A stretch of DNA of 64,000 bases from Vibrio marinisediminis (lineage in GTDB: Bacteria > Pseudomonadota > Gammaproteobacteria > Enterobacterales > Vibrionaceae), in the NCBI RefSeq assembly GCF_014050145.1, contig NZ_JACFYF010000013.1, positions 1 through 64,000 of the forward strand, given 5' to 3'. The number at the start of each line of letters is the position of its first letter. Within the stretch, counting starts at the first letter, position 1. The position numbers were made by a program, and so were the translations under genes. The notes beneath the pieces are model-generated. The model was not told the origin of the DNA. It made no database searches and worked only from the letters and a program-made list of their open reading frames with translations. Of this stretch, positions 39,370-47,625 are shown piece after piece.

Positions 39370-40524
39370 TTATGCAATAGCGTCTTGTAATATCGCCTTG
39401 CTTTGTTCAATCGTGATTGCTTGGGTTTCACCCAATGCAACCATGCCATGCTTTTGCAATTGTTCGATCACTTTATCAACGGCAGCTGTTTTTTCACCCT
39501 GGTATTCAGTGAGCTTAGTGCTGACACCTAGGTTGTTATACAAAGCTTCCATCGCATCGATAGTGCGCTCAGCAAGATCGCCAGTTTGTGGTAAGCGGAA
39601 AACTTCAGTACCCAGCTTTTCAAGTTTGGCGCGTTTATTGTCTAGCTGGTTGCGCAAAAGCGAAGGTTGAATAATCGCGAGCGAACGAGCGTGGTCTACA
39701 TGCCATAATGCTGTCAATTCATGTCCAATCATATGTGTAGCCCAATCGTGAGGCACACCCGAGCCGATAAGCCCGTTAAGCGCTTGGTTGGCTGTCCACA
39801 TTAAGTTTGCACGCCACTCATCGCTATCACGTTGAGGGTATTGATCAGCAAGTTGCTTTAAGTTGCGTAGCAGTACTTCGGCATAACCATCTTGAACCAT
39901 ATGACCATGATTAAACGTTAAGTATTGTTCACACACGTGCACCCAAGCATCAACAAGACCGTTAACGAGCTGACGTTCTGGTAGTGACTTCATTACATCT
40001 GGGTCCATCACTGCAAACATAGGCTGAACAAACGGAGATAAGAACGGCAGTTTATCTTGGGTCTCTGCCTTAGTGATCACCGCACCAGAGTTTGATTCAG
40101 AGCCAGTCGCGGGTAGGGTAAGAATAGCGCCGAGTGGTGTGGCAGAGGTAACGGTATGTTTGCCAACCAAAATATCCCAGCCATCTCCGGCGTAGTGTGA
40201 TGCTGCCGCAATGTACTTACATCCATCGATAACTGAGCCGCCGCCGACAGCGAGAATAAAATCAATTCGATCGGATTTAACGATTTCTACCGCCTTATCA
40301 AGCGTCTCTTTGGTTGGGTTCGGTTCAACACCTGAAAATTCTTGCCATTGGTGCTGTGCAAGGCTTGTGACCACTTGGTCATAAACACCGTTCTTTTTGA
40401 TTGAACCGCCACCGTATACCACTAAAACGCGGCTATCTGCAGGGATTGCAGTGGCGATGGCTTCGATTTGACCTTGACCAAAAAAGATTTTTGTAGAGTT
40501 TTGATAAGCAAATTTCATCGACAT
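39370..40524 (-). CDS. yqhD: Iron-containing alcohol dehydrogenase, YqhD-like aldehyde reductase
   Basis: A 384-residue group III (iron-dependent) alcohol dehydrogenase. NAD(P)-binding: LVVYGGGSIKKNGVYD and ILAVGGGSVIDGCKYIA; then LTLPATGSESNSGAVIT. The metal-site region is GLVDAWVHVCEQYLT and GVPHDWATHMIGHELTALWHVDHARSLA, with the histidines conserved. It matches E. coli YqhD closely by memory, an NADPH-dependent reductase of short-chain aldehydes including methylglyoxal. The start at 40524 (MSMKFAYQ) has GAGG about 9 nt upstream; M at 40518 is also possible. Confidence 0.9.
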   Translation of the reverse strand: MSMKFAYQNSTKIFFGQGQIEAIATAIPADSRVLVVYGGGSIKKNGVYDQVVTSLAQHQWQEFSGVEPNPTKETLDKAVEIVKSDRIDFILAVGGGSVIDGCKYIAAASHYAGDGWDILVGKHTVTSATPLGAILTLPATGSESNSGAVITKAETQDKLPFLSPFVQPMFAVMDPDVMKSLPERQLVNGLVDAWVHVCEQYLTFNHGHMVQDGYAEVLLRNLKQLADQYPQRDSDEWRANLMWTANQALNGLIGSGVPHDWATHMIGHELTALWHVDHARSLAIIQPSLLRNQLDNKRAKLEKLGTEVFRLPQTGDLAERTIDAMEALYNNLGVSTKLTEYQGEKTAAVDKVIEQLQKHGMVALGETQAITIEQSKAILQDAIA

Positions 40525-40918
40525 TCTTGTTTTCCTCTTCGTGTGAGAGCTCAATTTTTTATTGTAATGCTAGTGTTGTGACAGCAAGTATAATCACATA
40601 TATAAAGATGGGGATTCGGTAAATGTAATACAAGCGTTTGAGTGTGAATATAATGACAATATTCCGTAAAGATAATTTAACTTATAAATAAAGAATTGCG
40701 CGTGAAATACCCGAAAAATGGGAAAAGATAGTTTACAAATTTACCGTTTTTAATTTTTTATTTTTGAGTAATACTAAAGATCCCCTATAGGAGATCTAGT
40801 CAATCTCTTAAAAACACCCTCTCGAATGAGGGTGTTTTGCTATTTGCGATATAGAAATATGCTCATTTCCCGATATTGATTAGGTGTGAGATAACTAACC
40901 GCGCCATCCCTTGTATCA
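40525..40918. other. Intergenic region between glgC end and yqhD start
   Basis: About 390 bp, AT-rich in the right part, which should contain the yqhD promoter. I see no gene. The left part holds the hairpin at 40811-40838. A small RNA cannot be excluded but nothing specific supports it. Confidence 0.5.
40811..40838. terminator. Perfect hairpin terminator downstream of glgC
   Basis: AAAACACCCTC and GAGGGTGTTTT form an 11-bp stem around TCGAAT. It is symmetric and could stop transcription in either direction; glgC ends about 80 bp away on the minus strand. Confidence 0.8.
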
Positions 40919-42136
40919 TCATTCAAATTGATAGCTTTCTGGAATAACCACAACGCCATTTTTGGAAATATGGAATCGTTTTGCATCTTCTACGGAGTTG
41001 TAACCGATTTTGCTATGAGCTGGAATCGTTACATGTTTATCGATGATGCAGTTCTTAATTTGGCACCCTTCACCAATGATGACGTGGTTAAACAAGATGC
41101 TATCCATGACGGTTGCTCCATCTTCAATTTGCACTGCTGGGGAGATGATGGAGTGCTGTACTGAGCCGCCGATATTAACCACGCCATCCGCGATGATTGA
41201 ATTGATGAATATTCCCTCGTTTCCTGTTGCCGACGAGACAGTGCGTGCTGGAGGGTATTGTGGTTCATAGGTTCTAATTGCCCAATCTCGTTGATAGATG
41301 TTCATGGGCGGGACTGGTTCTAGTAAGTCCATATTTGCTTGATAGAATGAATCAATGGTACCGACATCCCGCCAGTAACAGTCTTTTGCCACGCGCCCCT
41401 GCTCTGTACAGAACTTGTAGGCGAATACATCTCCAGTCTCTATAAGCTTTGGAATAATATCTTTACCAAAATCGTGGCTAGAATACTCATGCATAGCGTC
41501 ATTTTGTAAGCACTCTTTAAGCGTGTCGGCATCAAAAACGTAAATCCCCATTGATGCGAAGCTGCGCCCGGGTTTGCCGGGAATCGATGGCGGGTCGGTA
41601 GGTTTTTCAATGAAGTGGGTGATTTCACCTTGTTCATTGCTATCAACAACACCAAACTCAGACGCTTCATGTTGTGCCACTTCCATACAAGCTATGGTTA
41701 GCTTTGCTCCTGTTCTTTTGTGTTGCTTTATCATTGCCGCATAATCCATGCGATAGATATGGTCACCAGACAAAACAACAACATATTTAGCGGAGCTACG
41801 ATCGACTAACCATAGGTTGTGATAGATGGCGTCGGCGGTTCCCTCATACCATTTTCCTCCACCGCGCATCTGTGGAGGAACAACGGAAATAAACTCACCG
41901 AGTTCAGGGTTAAACAGTGACCAACCGTCTCTTAAATGCTTTTGCAGTGAGTGGGATTTATACTGTGTGAGTACCAAAATTTGCCTGAGACCTGAGTGAA
42001 GACAGTTCGTTAAGGTGAAATCAATGATGCGATATTTTCCCCCAAACGGAACGGCGGGTTTTGCTCTGTCATCAGTTAACGGACTGAGCCGAGAACCTAC
42101 GCCCCCTGCGAGGATCACGGTGAGAGTATCTTGCAT
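40919..42136 (-). CDS. glgC: Glucose-1-phosphate adenylyltransferase
   Basis: A 405-residue ADP-glucose pyrophosphorylase making ADP-glucose for glycogen. It starts MQDTLTVILAGGVGSRLSPLTDDRAKPAVPFGGKYR, the ATP/allosteric signature. Further: VVVLSGDHIYRMDY, EFGVV, FIEKPTDPP, SFASMGIYVFD, and CYWRDVGTIDSFY. The C-terminal left-handed beta-helix part is GIFINSIIADGV to the end. The start at 42136 has AAGGA 6 nt upstream. No other glg gene is adjacent. A hairpin terminator lies downstream. Confidence 0.97.
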   Translation of the reverse strand: MQDTLTVILAGGVGSRLSPLTDDRAKPAVPFGGKYRIIDFTLTNCLHSGLRQILVLTQYKSHSLQKHLRDGWSLFNPELGEFISVVPPQMRGGGKWYEGTADAIYHNLWLVDRSSAKYVVVLSGDHIYRMDYAAMIKQHKRTGAKLTIACMEVAQHEASEFGVVDSNEQGEITHFIEKPTDPPSIPGKPGRSFASMGIYVFDADTLKECLQNDAMHEYSSHDFGKDIIPKLIETGDVFAYKFCTEQGRVAKDCYWRDVGTIDSFYQANMDLLEPVPPMNIYQRDWAIRTYEPQYPPARTVSSATGNEGIFINSIIADGVVNIGGSVQHSIISPAVQIEDGATVMDSILFNHVIIGEGCQIKNCIIDKHVTIPAHSKIGYNSVEDAKRFHISKNGVVVIPESYQFE

Positions 42137-42490
42137 AGTCATTCCTTAATGCGTCAGCATATCTAGACCTTGTGTCTAGGAAAGGTAATTACAAGAAGCG
42201 CGCCAACTAGGAATCTACCATCTATCAATGTGTTACTAGGCTTGATGAAATGTGTTGACTCGCAATGGTGCAAACATGTCTATATATGCACCTTATTTGT
42301 GATTATTTTCATATCATATTTACGGGTATTTGTTTCGTAAAATAATCGTTTGGTATATAGCGTAGTCATTTCAGGAGGAGATATTTATAAGCAACACGGC
42401 GCTTAATTGCGGGAGCTTGTGGGGTGAGGGAGTATGAGATAAAAAAAGCGCCTCATGTGAGACGCTTGAATGCGAGAATTTTAGGCAAGA
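42137..42490. other. Intergenic region upstream of glgC
   Basis: About 350 bp. It should hold the glgC promoter (leftward). A 6-bp inverted repeat, CTAGAC/GTCTAG at 42163-42179, lies in the probable glgC leader. The right end carries the fruA terminator. No gene is apparent. Confidence 0.5.
42439..42467 (-). terminator. Terminator after fruA
   Basis: AAGCGCCTC pairs with GAGACGCTT (one mismatch), and seven T follow on the minus strand. Confidence 0.85.
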
Positions 42491-44215
42491 TCACACAGTG
42501 GCTTCGACTTTCTTTTCTCTACCTTTTAGGAATGCATAGCTGAAGCCTGTCAAAGCGGTACCCGCTGCAATGGCCACTAAGTACATCAGTACAGGTGAAA
42601 TAGCATTAGGAATTAGTAGTACGAACAGTCCGCCGTGAGGGGCCATTAGCTTTGCACCAAATAGCATCGAAAGTGCACCCGTTAGAGCGCCACCCGCCAT
42701 ACAAGCTGGGATAACGCGCATTGGATCTTTTGCTGCAAATGGGATCGCACCTTCAGAGATAAAGCATAAACCGAGTACAAAAGAGGCTTTACCAGCTTCG
42801 CGTTCACCGCTTTCAAATTTCTCTTTCGCTAGGAAAGTGGCTAGACCCATACCAAGTGCAGGCACCATGCCTGCCGCCATGATTGCAGCCATTGGTGCGT
42901 AAGTTTGAGAAGCGAGCAGCCCAACCCCAAATGTGTAAGCGGCTTTGTTTACCGGACCACCTAAGTCAAAACACATCATTGCGCCAAGGATCACGCCAAG
43001 AAGAACCGCGTTGGCTGAACCCATGTTGTTTAGAAACTCAGTCATCGCCGCCATGATGCTAGAAACGGGTCCACCAACTACGTAAATCATCACCAAGCCT
43101 GTAAATAAGCTTGCAACAAATGGAATGATTAAAATCGGTTTCAATGCTTCCATTGACTGAGGAAGTTGCACTCTATCGGCAATGAATTTTGCGGCGTAAC
43201 CAGCGATGAAACCAGCGGCTATACCACCGAGGAAGCCAGCGCCTGTCGAACTTGCTAGCATACCACCAATTAAACCAGGAGCCAGACCCGGACGGTCAGC
43301 AATAGAGAATGCGATAAATCCTGCGAGAACGGGGATCATTAGCGCAAATGCTGAACCTCCACCAATGGTCATCAGCGCAGCGGCAAGCGTTCCTTCTTCT
43401 TTGAAAGCTTCAATGCCAAACACAAAAGAGAGTGCAATAATCAAACCGCCCGCAACAACGACAGGCAGCATGTGCGATACGCCCGTCATTAAGTGTTTAT
43501 AGACGCCTTTTTTCTCTTCTGACGCGGCAGCAGACACATTAGAACCTGTAGATTGGTATGGCGCTGCTTGGCTAAAGGCATTAGTGATTTCTTGCTCTGT
43601 TTTTTTCAGCGCAAGACCAGTGCTGGTTTTGTACAATGGTTTGCCATTAAACCGTTCAAGCGGAACTTCAATGTCAGCGGCAATAATAACCAGATCAGCG
43701 TCAGCGATATCTTGATCCGTCAGTTGATTTTTTGCACCGACAGAACCACGAGTCTCCACTTTTATTTGGTGACCCATTTTCTTTGCATGTTCTTCAAGCG
43801 CTTCAGCAGCCATAAATGTATGCGCGACGCCAGTAGGACATGCGGTGATGGCAACAATGTTCTTAGTGGCTAAGGTATCGTTTGATGGCAGCATGACACT
43901 AGTGCTGAGAACGTCTGCGGTTTCAGAGCTCGTGACTAGCACTTGTTTAGCGTCTTGAATGACTTGATCAATAGTCACTCGTGCGACCTTGTGACCAACG
44001 AAACGTGAATCATCGACCTCGGTGTTTGCAGCAATAAGCACAAAGTCACTTTGTTTAATTTGCTCTTCAGATACGAGATCTGATTTGACTATGTTTGATT
44101 GGCATTCAATATGGGCTGTCCAGCCGAGAGTCTGCGAAGCTTTCTCTAAAAGTCCAGCTGCGATGATGCTGTTAGCAACACCACTAGGACAAGCAGTAAT
44201 AATAGTTACGTTCAT
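42491..44215 (-). CDS. fruA: PTS fructose-specific EIIB'BC component
   Basis: A 574-residue fructose phosphotransferase permease. There are two N-terminal EIIB domains. The first (1-100) has C9 in ITACPSGVANS and lacks the downstream HT of an active domain. The second (about 118-220) has the phosphorylated Cys126 in ITACPTGVAHTFMAAEAL. The EIIC membrane domain follows from about 240, with GVSHMLPVVVAGGLIIALSF and EGAIPFAAKDPMRVIPA. It imports fructose as fructose 1-phosphate. It is the last gene of fruBKA, 31 nt after fruK. Confidence 0.96.
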   Translation of the reverse strand: MNVTIITACPSGVANSIIAAGLLEKASQTLGWTAHIECQSNIVKSDLVSEEQIKQSDFVLIAANTEVDDSRFVGHKVARVTIDQVIQDAKQVLVTSSETADVLSTSVMLPSNDTLATKNIVAITACPTGVAHTFMAAEALEEHAKKMGHQIKVETRGSVGAKNQLTDQDIADADLVIIAADIEVPLERFNGKPLYKTSTGLALKKTEQEITNAFSQAAPYQSTGSNVSAAASEEKKGVYKHLMTGVSHMLPVVVAGGLIIALSFVFGIEAFKEEGTLAAALMTIGGGSAFALMIPVLAGFIAFSIADRPGLAPGLIGGMLASSTGAGFLGGIAAGFIAGYAAKFIADRVQLPQSMEALKPILIIPFVASLFTGLVMIYVVGGPVSSIMAAMTEFLNNMGSANAVLLGVILGAMMCFDLGGPVNKAAYTFGVGLLASQTYAPMAAIMAAGMVPALGMGLATFLAKEKFESGEREAGKASFVLGLCFISEGAIPFAAKDPMRVIPACMAGGALTGALSMLFGAKLMAPHGGLFVLLIPNAISPVLMYLVAIAAGTALTGFSYAFLKGREKKVEATV

Positions 44216-44246
44216 AACATCGACCTTTTGTTATTCGTGTATTTTG

Positions 44247-45203
44247 CTATTCGTTCAATGACGAAATTGGATTGATCTCAATTTGTTCTTGTAAGGTGTG
44301 TAGCAGTGAAAAATCGTTTACCCCAACACCGACTTGGCTAACGGCCAACGCGGATAAGCTGGTGGCGAAACGAAGTAATTCGTTTTTGTTCATGTTTTGC
44401 ATATGTCCCCAACACATGCCCGCAACAAGGGTGTCTCCAGCGCCCACTGTGCTTACGACTTCCATTTTGGGTGGTTTAGAGCGCAACCATTGGTTTTGGT
44501 TTAACCACATCACACCTTCCGCTCCCATAGAAACAACGATATTTTCGATACCAGTTTGGCTAAGTTGTTTGGTGATGCTTGTTACATCATGTGCTGTTTG
44601 GATTTTGCTACCAATAAGCTCTGATAATTCCTCATCATTGGGTTTTATTAGCCAAGGGGCTGCTCCAATACCCGCTTTGAGTGCTGCGCGGCTTGAGTCG
44701 AAAATGACTTTTTTTCCGCGTTGCTGTAGTTGCGATACCCATTTGGCACACAACTCAGCTGTCACCCCTTGTGGTAGGCTACCCGCGAGAACGAAGTACT
44801 CATGGTCTTGGCACAATTCGTCTAATGTTGTTTCGAACAATTCAATGGCATGGTCATCAACACACACTCCGGGAAAGTTGATGTCACTCACCGTGCCACT
44901 TTGTTCAACAAGTTTTACGTTGATTCGTGTGGAGCCTTTGACTCGGACAAAGCGGTCGGTTGCGTTAATGTCATTAAATAGCTGGCAAAATAGCGCTTGA
45001 TTGTCTTCGCCTAAAAACCCCGTCACAGTTACATTCGCACCAAGATCAGACAGTACTTTGGCGACATTAACGCCTTTACCAGCAGCATGAAAATTACTGC
45101 TGTTCACTAAGCTGACACTGCCTTTATTTAGCGTGTCGAGTGAGCCAGTCAGATCCAGAGCTGGATTTAAGGTAATGGTGACGACTTTGTTCAATATCTT
45201 CAT
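44247..45203 (-). CDS. fruK: 1-phosphofructokinase
   Basis: A 318-residue PfkB-family sugar kinase converting fructose 1-phosphate to fructose 1,6-bisphosphate. Start VVTITLNPALDLTGSL; FHAAGKGVNVAKVLSDLGA is the first PfkB signature. LAGSLPQGV and the C-terminal ATP/anion-hole motif VSTVGAGDTLVAGM with the catalytic Asp are present. It begins 3 nt after fruB, so translation is probably coupled. Its substrate, fructose 1-phosphate, is also the expected ligand of the divergent FruR. Confidence 0.96.
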   Translation of the reverse strand: MKILNKVVTITLNPALDLTGSLDTLNKGSVSLVNSSNFHAAGKGVNVAKVLSDLGANVTVTGFLGEDNQALFCQLFNDINATDRFVRVKGSTRINVKLVEQSGTVSDINFPGVCVDDHAIELFETTLDELCQDHEYFVLAGSLPQGVTAELCAKWVSQLQQRGKKVIFDSSRAALKAGIGAAPWLIKPNDEELSELIGSKIQTAHDVTSITKQLSQTGIENIVVSMGAEGVMWLNQNQWLRSKPPKMEVVSTVGAGDTLVAGMCWGHMQNMNKNELLRFATSLSALAVSQVGVGVNDFSLLHTLQEQIEINPISSLNE

Positions 45204-45206
45204 TGC

Positions 45207-46352
45207 TTAACCTTCCCCTAAGCCTGACTCAATAGCGCTTCCAATTGCGGCAATTGCATCGATGGCATCACTGCCTTGTGCCGAGAACTCTAGTTGGTGA
45301 CCATGTTTTACGCCCAGACCAATGACTTTCATTAAGCTCTTAGCGTTGACTGCGTTGCCTTCGGCATCGAGGTTACGAACGGTAATAGCACTGTCAAACT
45401 TTTTCGCGCATGCAACTAGCATTGCGCCGGGACGAGCATGTAAACCGTGAGCATTACGAATTTTGAACACAGCGCGATTGTCGTCTACTGAGTCACTCAT
45501 TGGGTTGTTGGTGATTTGTGTATCAGGATTGAATATGTCGATAAGCTCGACAGCTGACCTATCAACGAGACTTCCTATCGTTTTGTTGATGACTAATTCG
45601 GTCAGTGTGTTGAGCTGGCTAAGATGCGCATTGTTGCAACCCGAGAATGCAATTAACGCATTAACTGCAAGGCTATCGTGTAAGCATTGATTAGCTGTAG
45701 ATACAAAGGCCATGCTGGTTTTATTTACGCCTTTATCTGATGCTACTAGCCACACGCCATCGCCAAGATGGGTAGGGGATTTAGAGACGATGTCAGCCAC
45801 AAACGCGTTGCTGACACTGCCACTGTTTTTCAGTAATCCTGCGGATACCGCAGCCATTTGCAACATGTCACTTGCTGGGAAATCTAATTGAATATGACTC
45901 GCGTCAAAATCGATAGCAAATTGAGTTTCGCCAGCTAAAAGCGAGATAATCTCTTCGGCTCTTTGCGCATTTTTCAATGCTTGCTCTACGCCGTCTTCAG
46001 AGAGCACTTTAGTTAACTGTTTCAGAATACCTAAATGTTCATCACTTTTTGCTGCAATGCCGATAGCAAGAAATACGGTATTGCCATCACCCCAATCGAC
46101 GCCATTGGCAAAATGAGCAATGGTGACACCTGTTTGCTTAACTAAATGTCGAGTGTTGGTGGTGCCGTGTGGAATGGCAATGCCGTTGCCCAGATAGGTT
46201 GAGCTTTGAGCTTCACGCTCTTTCATACCGCTATGGTAATTCGCATCAACAAAGCCTTTATCTGTAAGTTGTTCTGCCAGGAATGCAATAGCTGATTGCT
46301 TATCCTCATGCACCTGATTAAGCGTGATATCTTGGACGGAAAGCTTGAGCAT
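45207..46352 (-). CDS. fruB: PTS fructose EIIA-FPr (HPr-like) multiphosphoryl transfer protein
   Basis: A 381-residue three-part protein: EIIA (1-145) with the phospho-His62 in GIAIPHGTTNT, a middle domain (about 150-280), and an HPr-like domain (about 290-381) with His305 in AHGLHARPGAMLV. It passes phosphate from EI to FruA. GAGGT 6 nt upstream supports the start. It is first in the fruBKA operon and divergent from fruR, with Cra-like sites between. Confidence 0.96.
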   Translation of the reverse strand: MLKLSVQDITLNQVHEDKQSAIAFLAEQLTDKGFVDANYHSGMKEREAQSSTYLGNGIAIPHGTTNTRHLVKQTGVTIAHFANGVDWGDGNTVFLAIGIAAKSDEHLGILKQLTKVLSEDGVEQALKNAQRAEEIISLLAGETQFAIDFDASHIQLDFPASDMLQMAAVSAGLLKNSGSVSNAFVADIVSKSPTHLGDGVWLVASDKGVNKTSMAFVSTANQCLHDSLAVNALIAFSGCNNAHLSQLNTLTELVINKTIGSLVDRSAVELIDIFNPDTQITNNPMSDSVDDNRAVFKIRNAHGLHARPGAMLVACAKKFDSAITVRNLDAEGNAVNAKSLMKVIGLGVKHGHQLEFSAQGSDAIDAIAAIGSAIESGLGEG

Positions 46353-46383
46353 ATTAACCTCGGTCTAATGTATTTGATTTAAA

Positions 46384-46399
46384 GCTGAAACGATTCAGC
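46384..46399. promoter_or_regulatory. Cra/FruR operator 1
   Basis: GCTGAAACGATTCAGC is a near-perfect palindrome of the Cra type, about 32 bp upstream of the fruB start codon, probably in the leader. A further half-site, ATTCAGC, occurs near 46414-46420. Confidence 0.8.
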
Positions 46400-46472
46400 A
46401 AGCGGTTAAAAAAATTCAGCAAATGCCTCTAGATTAGTAGAAATTGAGATGACTACTACAAATAAACTCATT

Positions 46473-46488
46473 GCTGAATCCTTTCAGC
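46473..46488. promoter_or_regulatory. Cra/FruR operator 2
   Basis: GCTGAATCCTTTCAGC, same half-sites and length as operator 1. It is about 120 bp upstream of the fruB start. Confidence 0.8.
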
Positions 46489-46494
46489 TTTAAT

Positions 46495-46510
46495 GCTGTA
46501 TCGATTCAGC
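46495..46510. promoter_or_regulatory. Cra/FruR operator 3, next to the fruR -10
   Basis: GCTGTATCGATTCAGC starts 22 bp after operator 2 and is directly followed by TATAAT at 46512-46517. Binding here would cover the fruR promoter, suggesting autoregulation. Confidence 0.75.
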
Positions 46511-46511
46511 T

Positions 46512-46517
46512 TATAAT
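46512..46517 (+). promoter_or_regulatory. -10 element of the fruR promoter
   Basis: Perfect TATAAT on the plus strand, 63 bp upstream of the fruR start. The -35 region is poor (TTTAAT) and lies between operators 2 and 3. Confidence 0.6.
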
Positions 46518-46580
46518 GCAAATAAGTTAGTGATCATCGTTTTTAAATTTTGATCCAACCCACAGAAAATCGGATTAATA

Positions 46581-47561
46581 ATGACATTAGATGAAATAGC
46601 AAAGTTAGCTGGCGTGTCGAAAACGACAGCGAGTTATGTGATTAATGGTAAAGCTCAGCAATATAGGATCAGCCAAAAAACACAGCAAAAAGTAATGGCA
46701 GTGGTTGAGCTACACAATTATCGCCCCGATCTTGCGGCAAGCTCACTAAGAGTAGGGAGCAGTCGTTCGTTTGGCTTAATCATTCCCGATCTTGAAAACA
46801 CCAGTTATGCTCGTCTCGCTAAATTACTGGAACAAAACTCGCGTAAAGCAGGCTACCAGATATTAATTGCTTGCTCAGACGACGACCCAGAAACCGAACG
46901 AGCGGTTGTTCATGCTTTAGTCAGCCGTAAGATTGATGCCCTGTTTGTCGCAAGTTGTATCGCTGATGCGAACGACTTTTACTTAGCGCTACAAAACCGA
47001 GGTACGCCAGTCGTTGCTCTTGACCGTCCGTTAGATGACGAACACTTTTGCTGTGTACTTAGTGAGGATTTTGATGGTGCATATGAGCTGGCTAGTTCCA
47101 TTGTATCAGAGCGTGTTCAAACCATCGGTGTAATAGGCGCACTACCAGAATTAACCGTTTCACGTGTACGAGAGCAGGGGATTCGTCGTGTGGCGAGTGA
47201 ATCAAACCTCGCAGTAAAAGTAGGCTATGGAAACCATTTTAATCGAGAAGAAGGCAAAGCAATTTTTGCACGTTGGATCGAAGAAGGGAATGTACCCGAA
47301 GCCATCGTGACTACGTCATATACCTTACTTGAAGGGGTGTTGGACGAATTGCTAGTGCATCCTGAACTCTCAACCACGCTGAAGCTTGCGACATTTGGTG
47401 ACAACCGCTTATTAGATTTCCTTCCGTTTAAAGTGAATTCATTATGTCAACAGTTTGAGATAATTGCGGACAGTGCGCTGGCATTGGCACTCAATGCGGC
47501 AGCGAAACGATATGAAGCAGGGGTTGAATTGGTTCCTCGGCAGATAGTGGTAAGAAACTAA
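46581..47561 (+). CDS. fruR: Fructose repressor/activator FruR (Cra), LacI family
   Basis: A 326-residue LacI-type regulator. The N-terminal helix-turn-helix is MTLDEIAKLAGVSKTTASYV, with the Cra-typical long form INGKAQQYRIS. The hinge region is VELHNYRPDLAASSLRVGSSRSFGLIIPDLEN and the sugar-binding core follows. It should bind the GCTGAA-N4-TTCAGC-type sites beside it and respond to fructose 1-phosphate (family knowledge). It is divergent from fruBKA. A hairpin terminator follows. Confidence 0.95.
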   Translation: MTLDEIAKLAGVSKTTASYVINGKAQQYRISQKTQQKVMAVVELHNYRPDLAASSLRVGSSRSFGLIIPDLENTSYARLAKLLEQNSRKAGYQILIACSDDDPETERAVVHALVSRKIDALFVASCIADANDFYLALQNRGTPVVALDRPLDDEHFCCVLSEDFDGAYELASSIVSERVQTIGVIGALPELTVSRVREQGIRRVASESNLAVKVGYGNHFNREEGKAIFARWIEEGNVPEAIVTTSYTLLEGVLDELLVHPELSTTLKLATFGDNRLLDFLPFKVNSLCQQFEIIADSALALALNAAAKRYEAGVELVPRQIVVRN

Positions 47562-47582
47562 CATTAATGGTTCTGAAAAAAG

Positions 47583-47606
47583 AAAGCCCTGCAATGCAGG
47601 GCTTTT
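47583..47606. terminator. Bidirectional terminator between fruR and chemoreceptor 1
   Basis: AAAGCCCTGC and GCAGGGCTTT form a 10-bp stem with an AAT loop; T and A flanks suit both strands. Confidence 0.88.
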
Positions 47607-47625
47607 ACTTAACTTGCTTTAAGAA

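Noticed and set aside
42491-44215. Degenerate first EIIB domain of FruA taken as a damaged gene
   Set aside because: An inactive EIIB' domain is the normal architecture of enteric-type FruA proteins; the second domain is intact.
44272-45000. Long plus-strand open frame (242 codons) inside fruK
   Set aside because: It is antisense to a full-length PfkB-family gene with all catalytic motifs, and its Ser/Thr/Cys-rich translation looks like a shadow.
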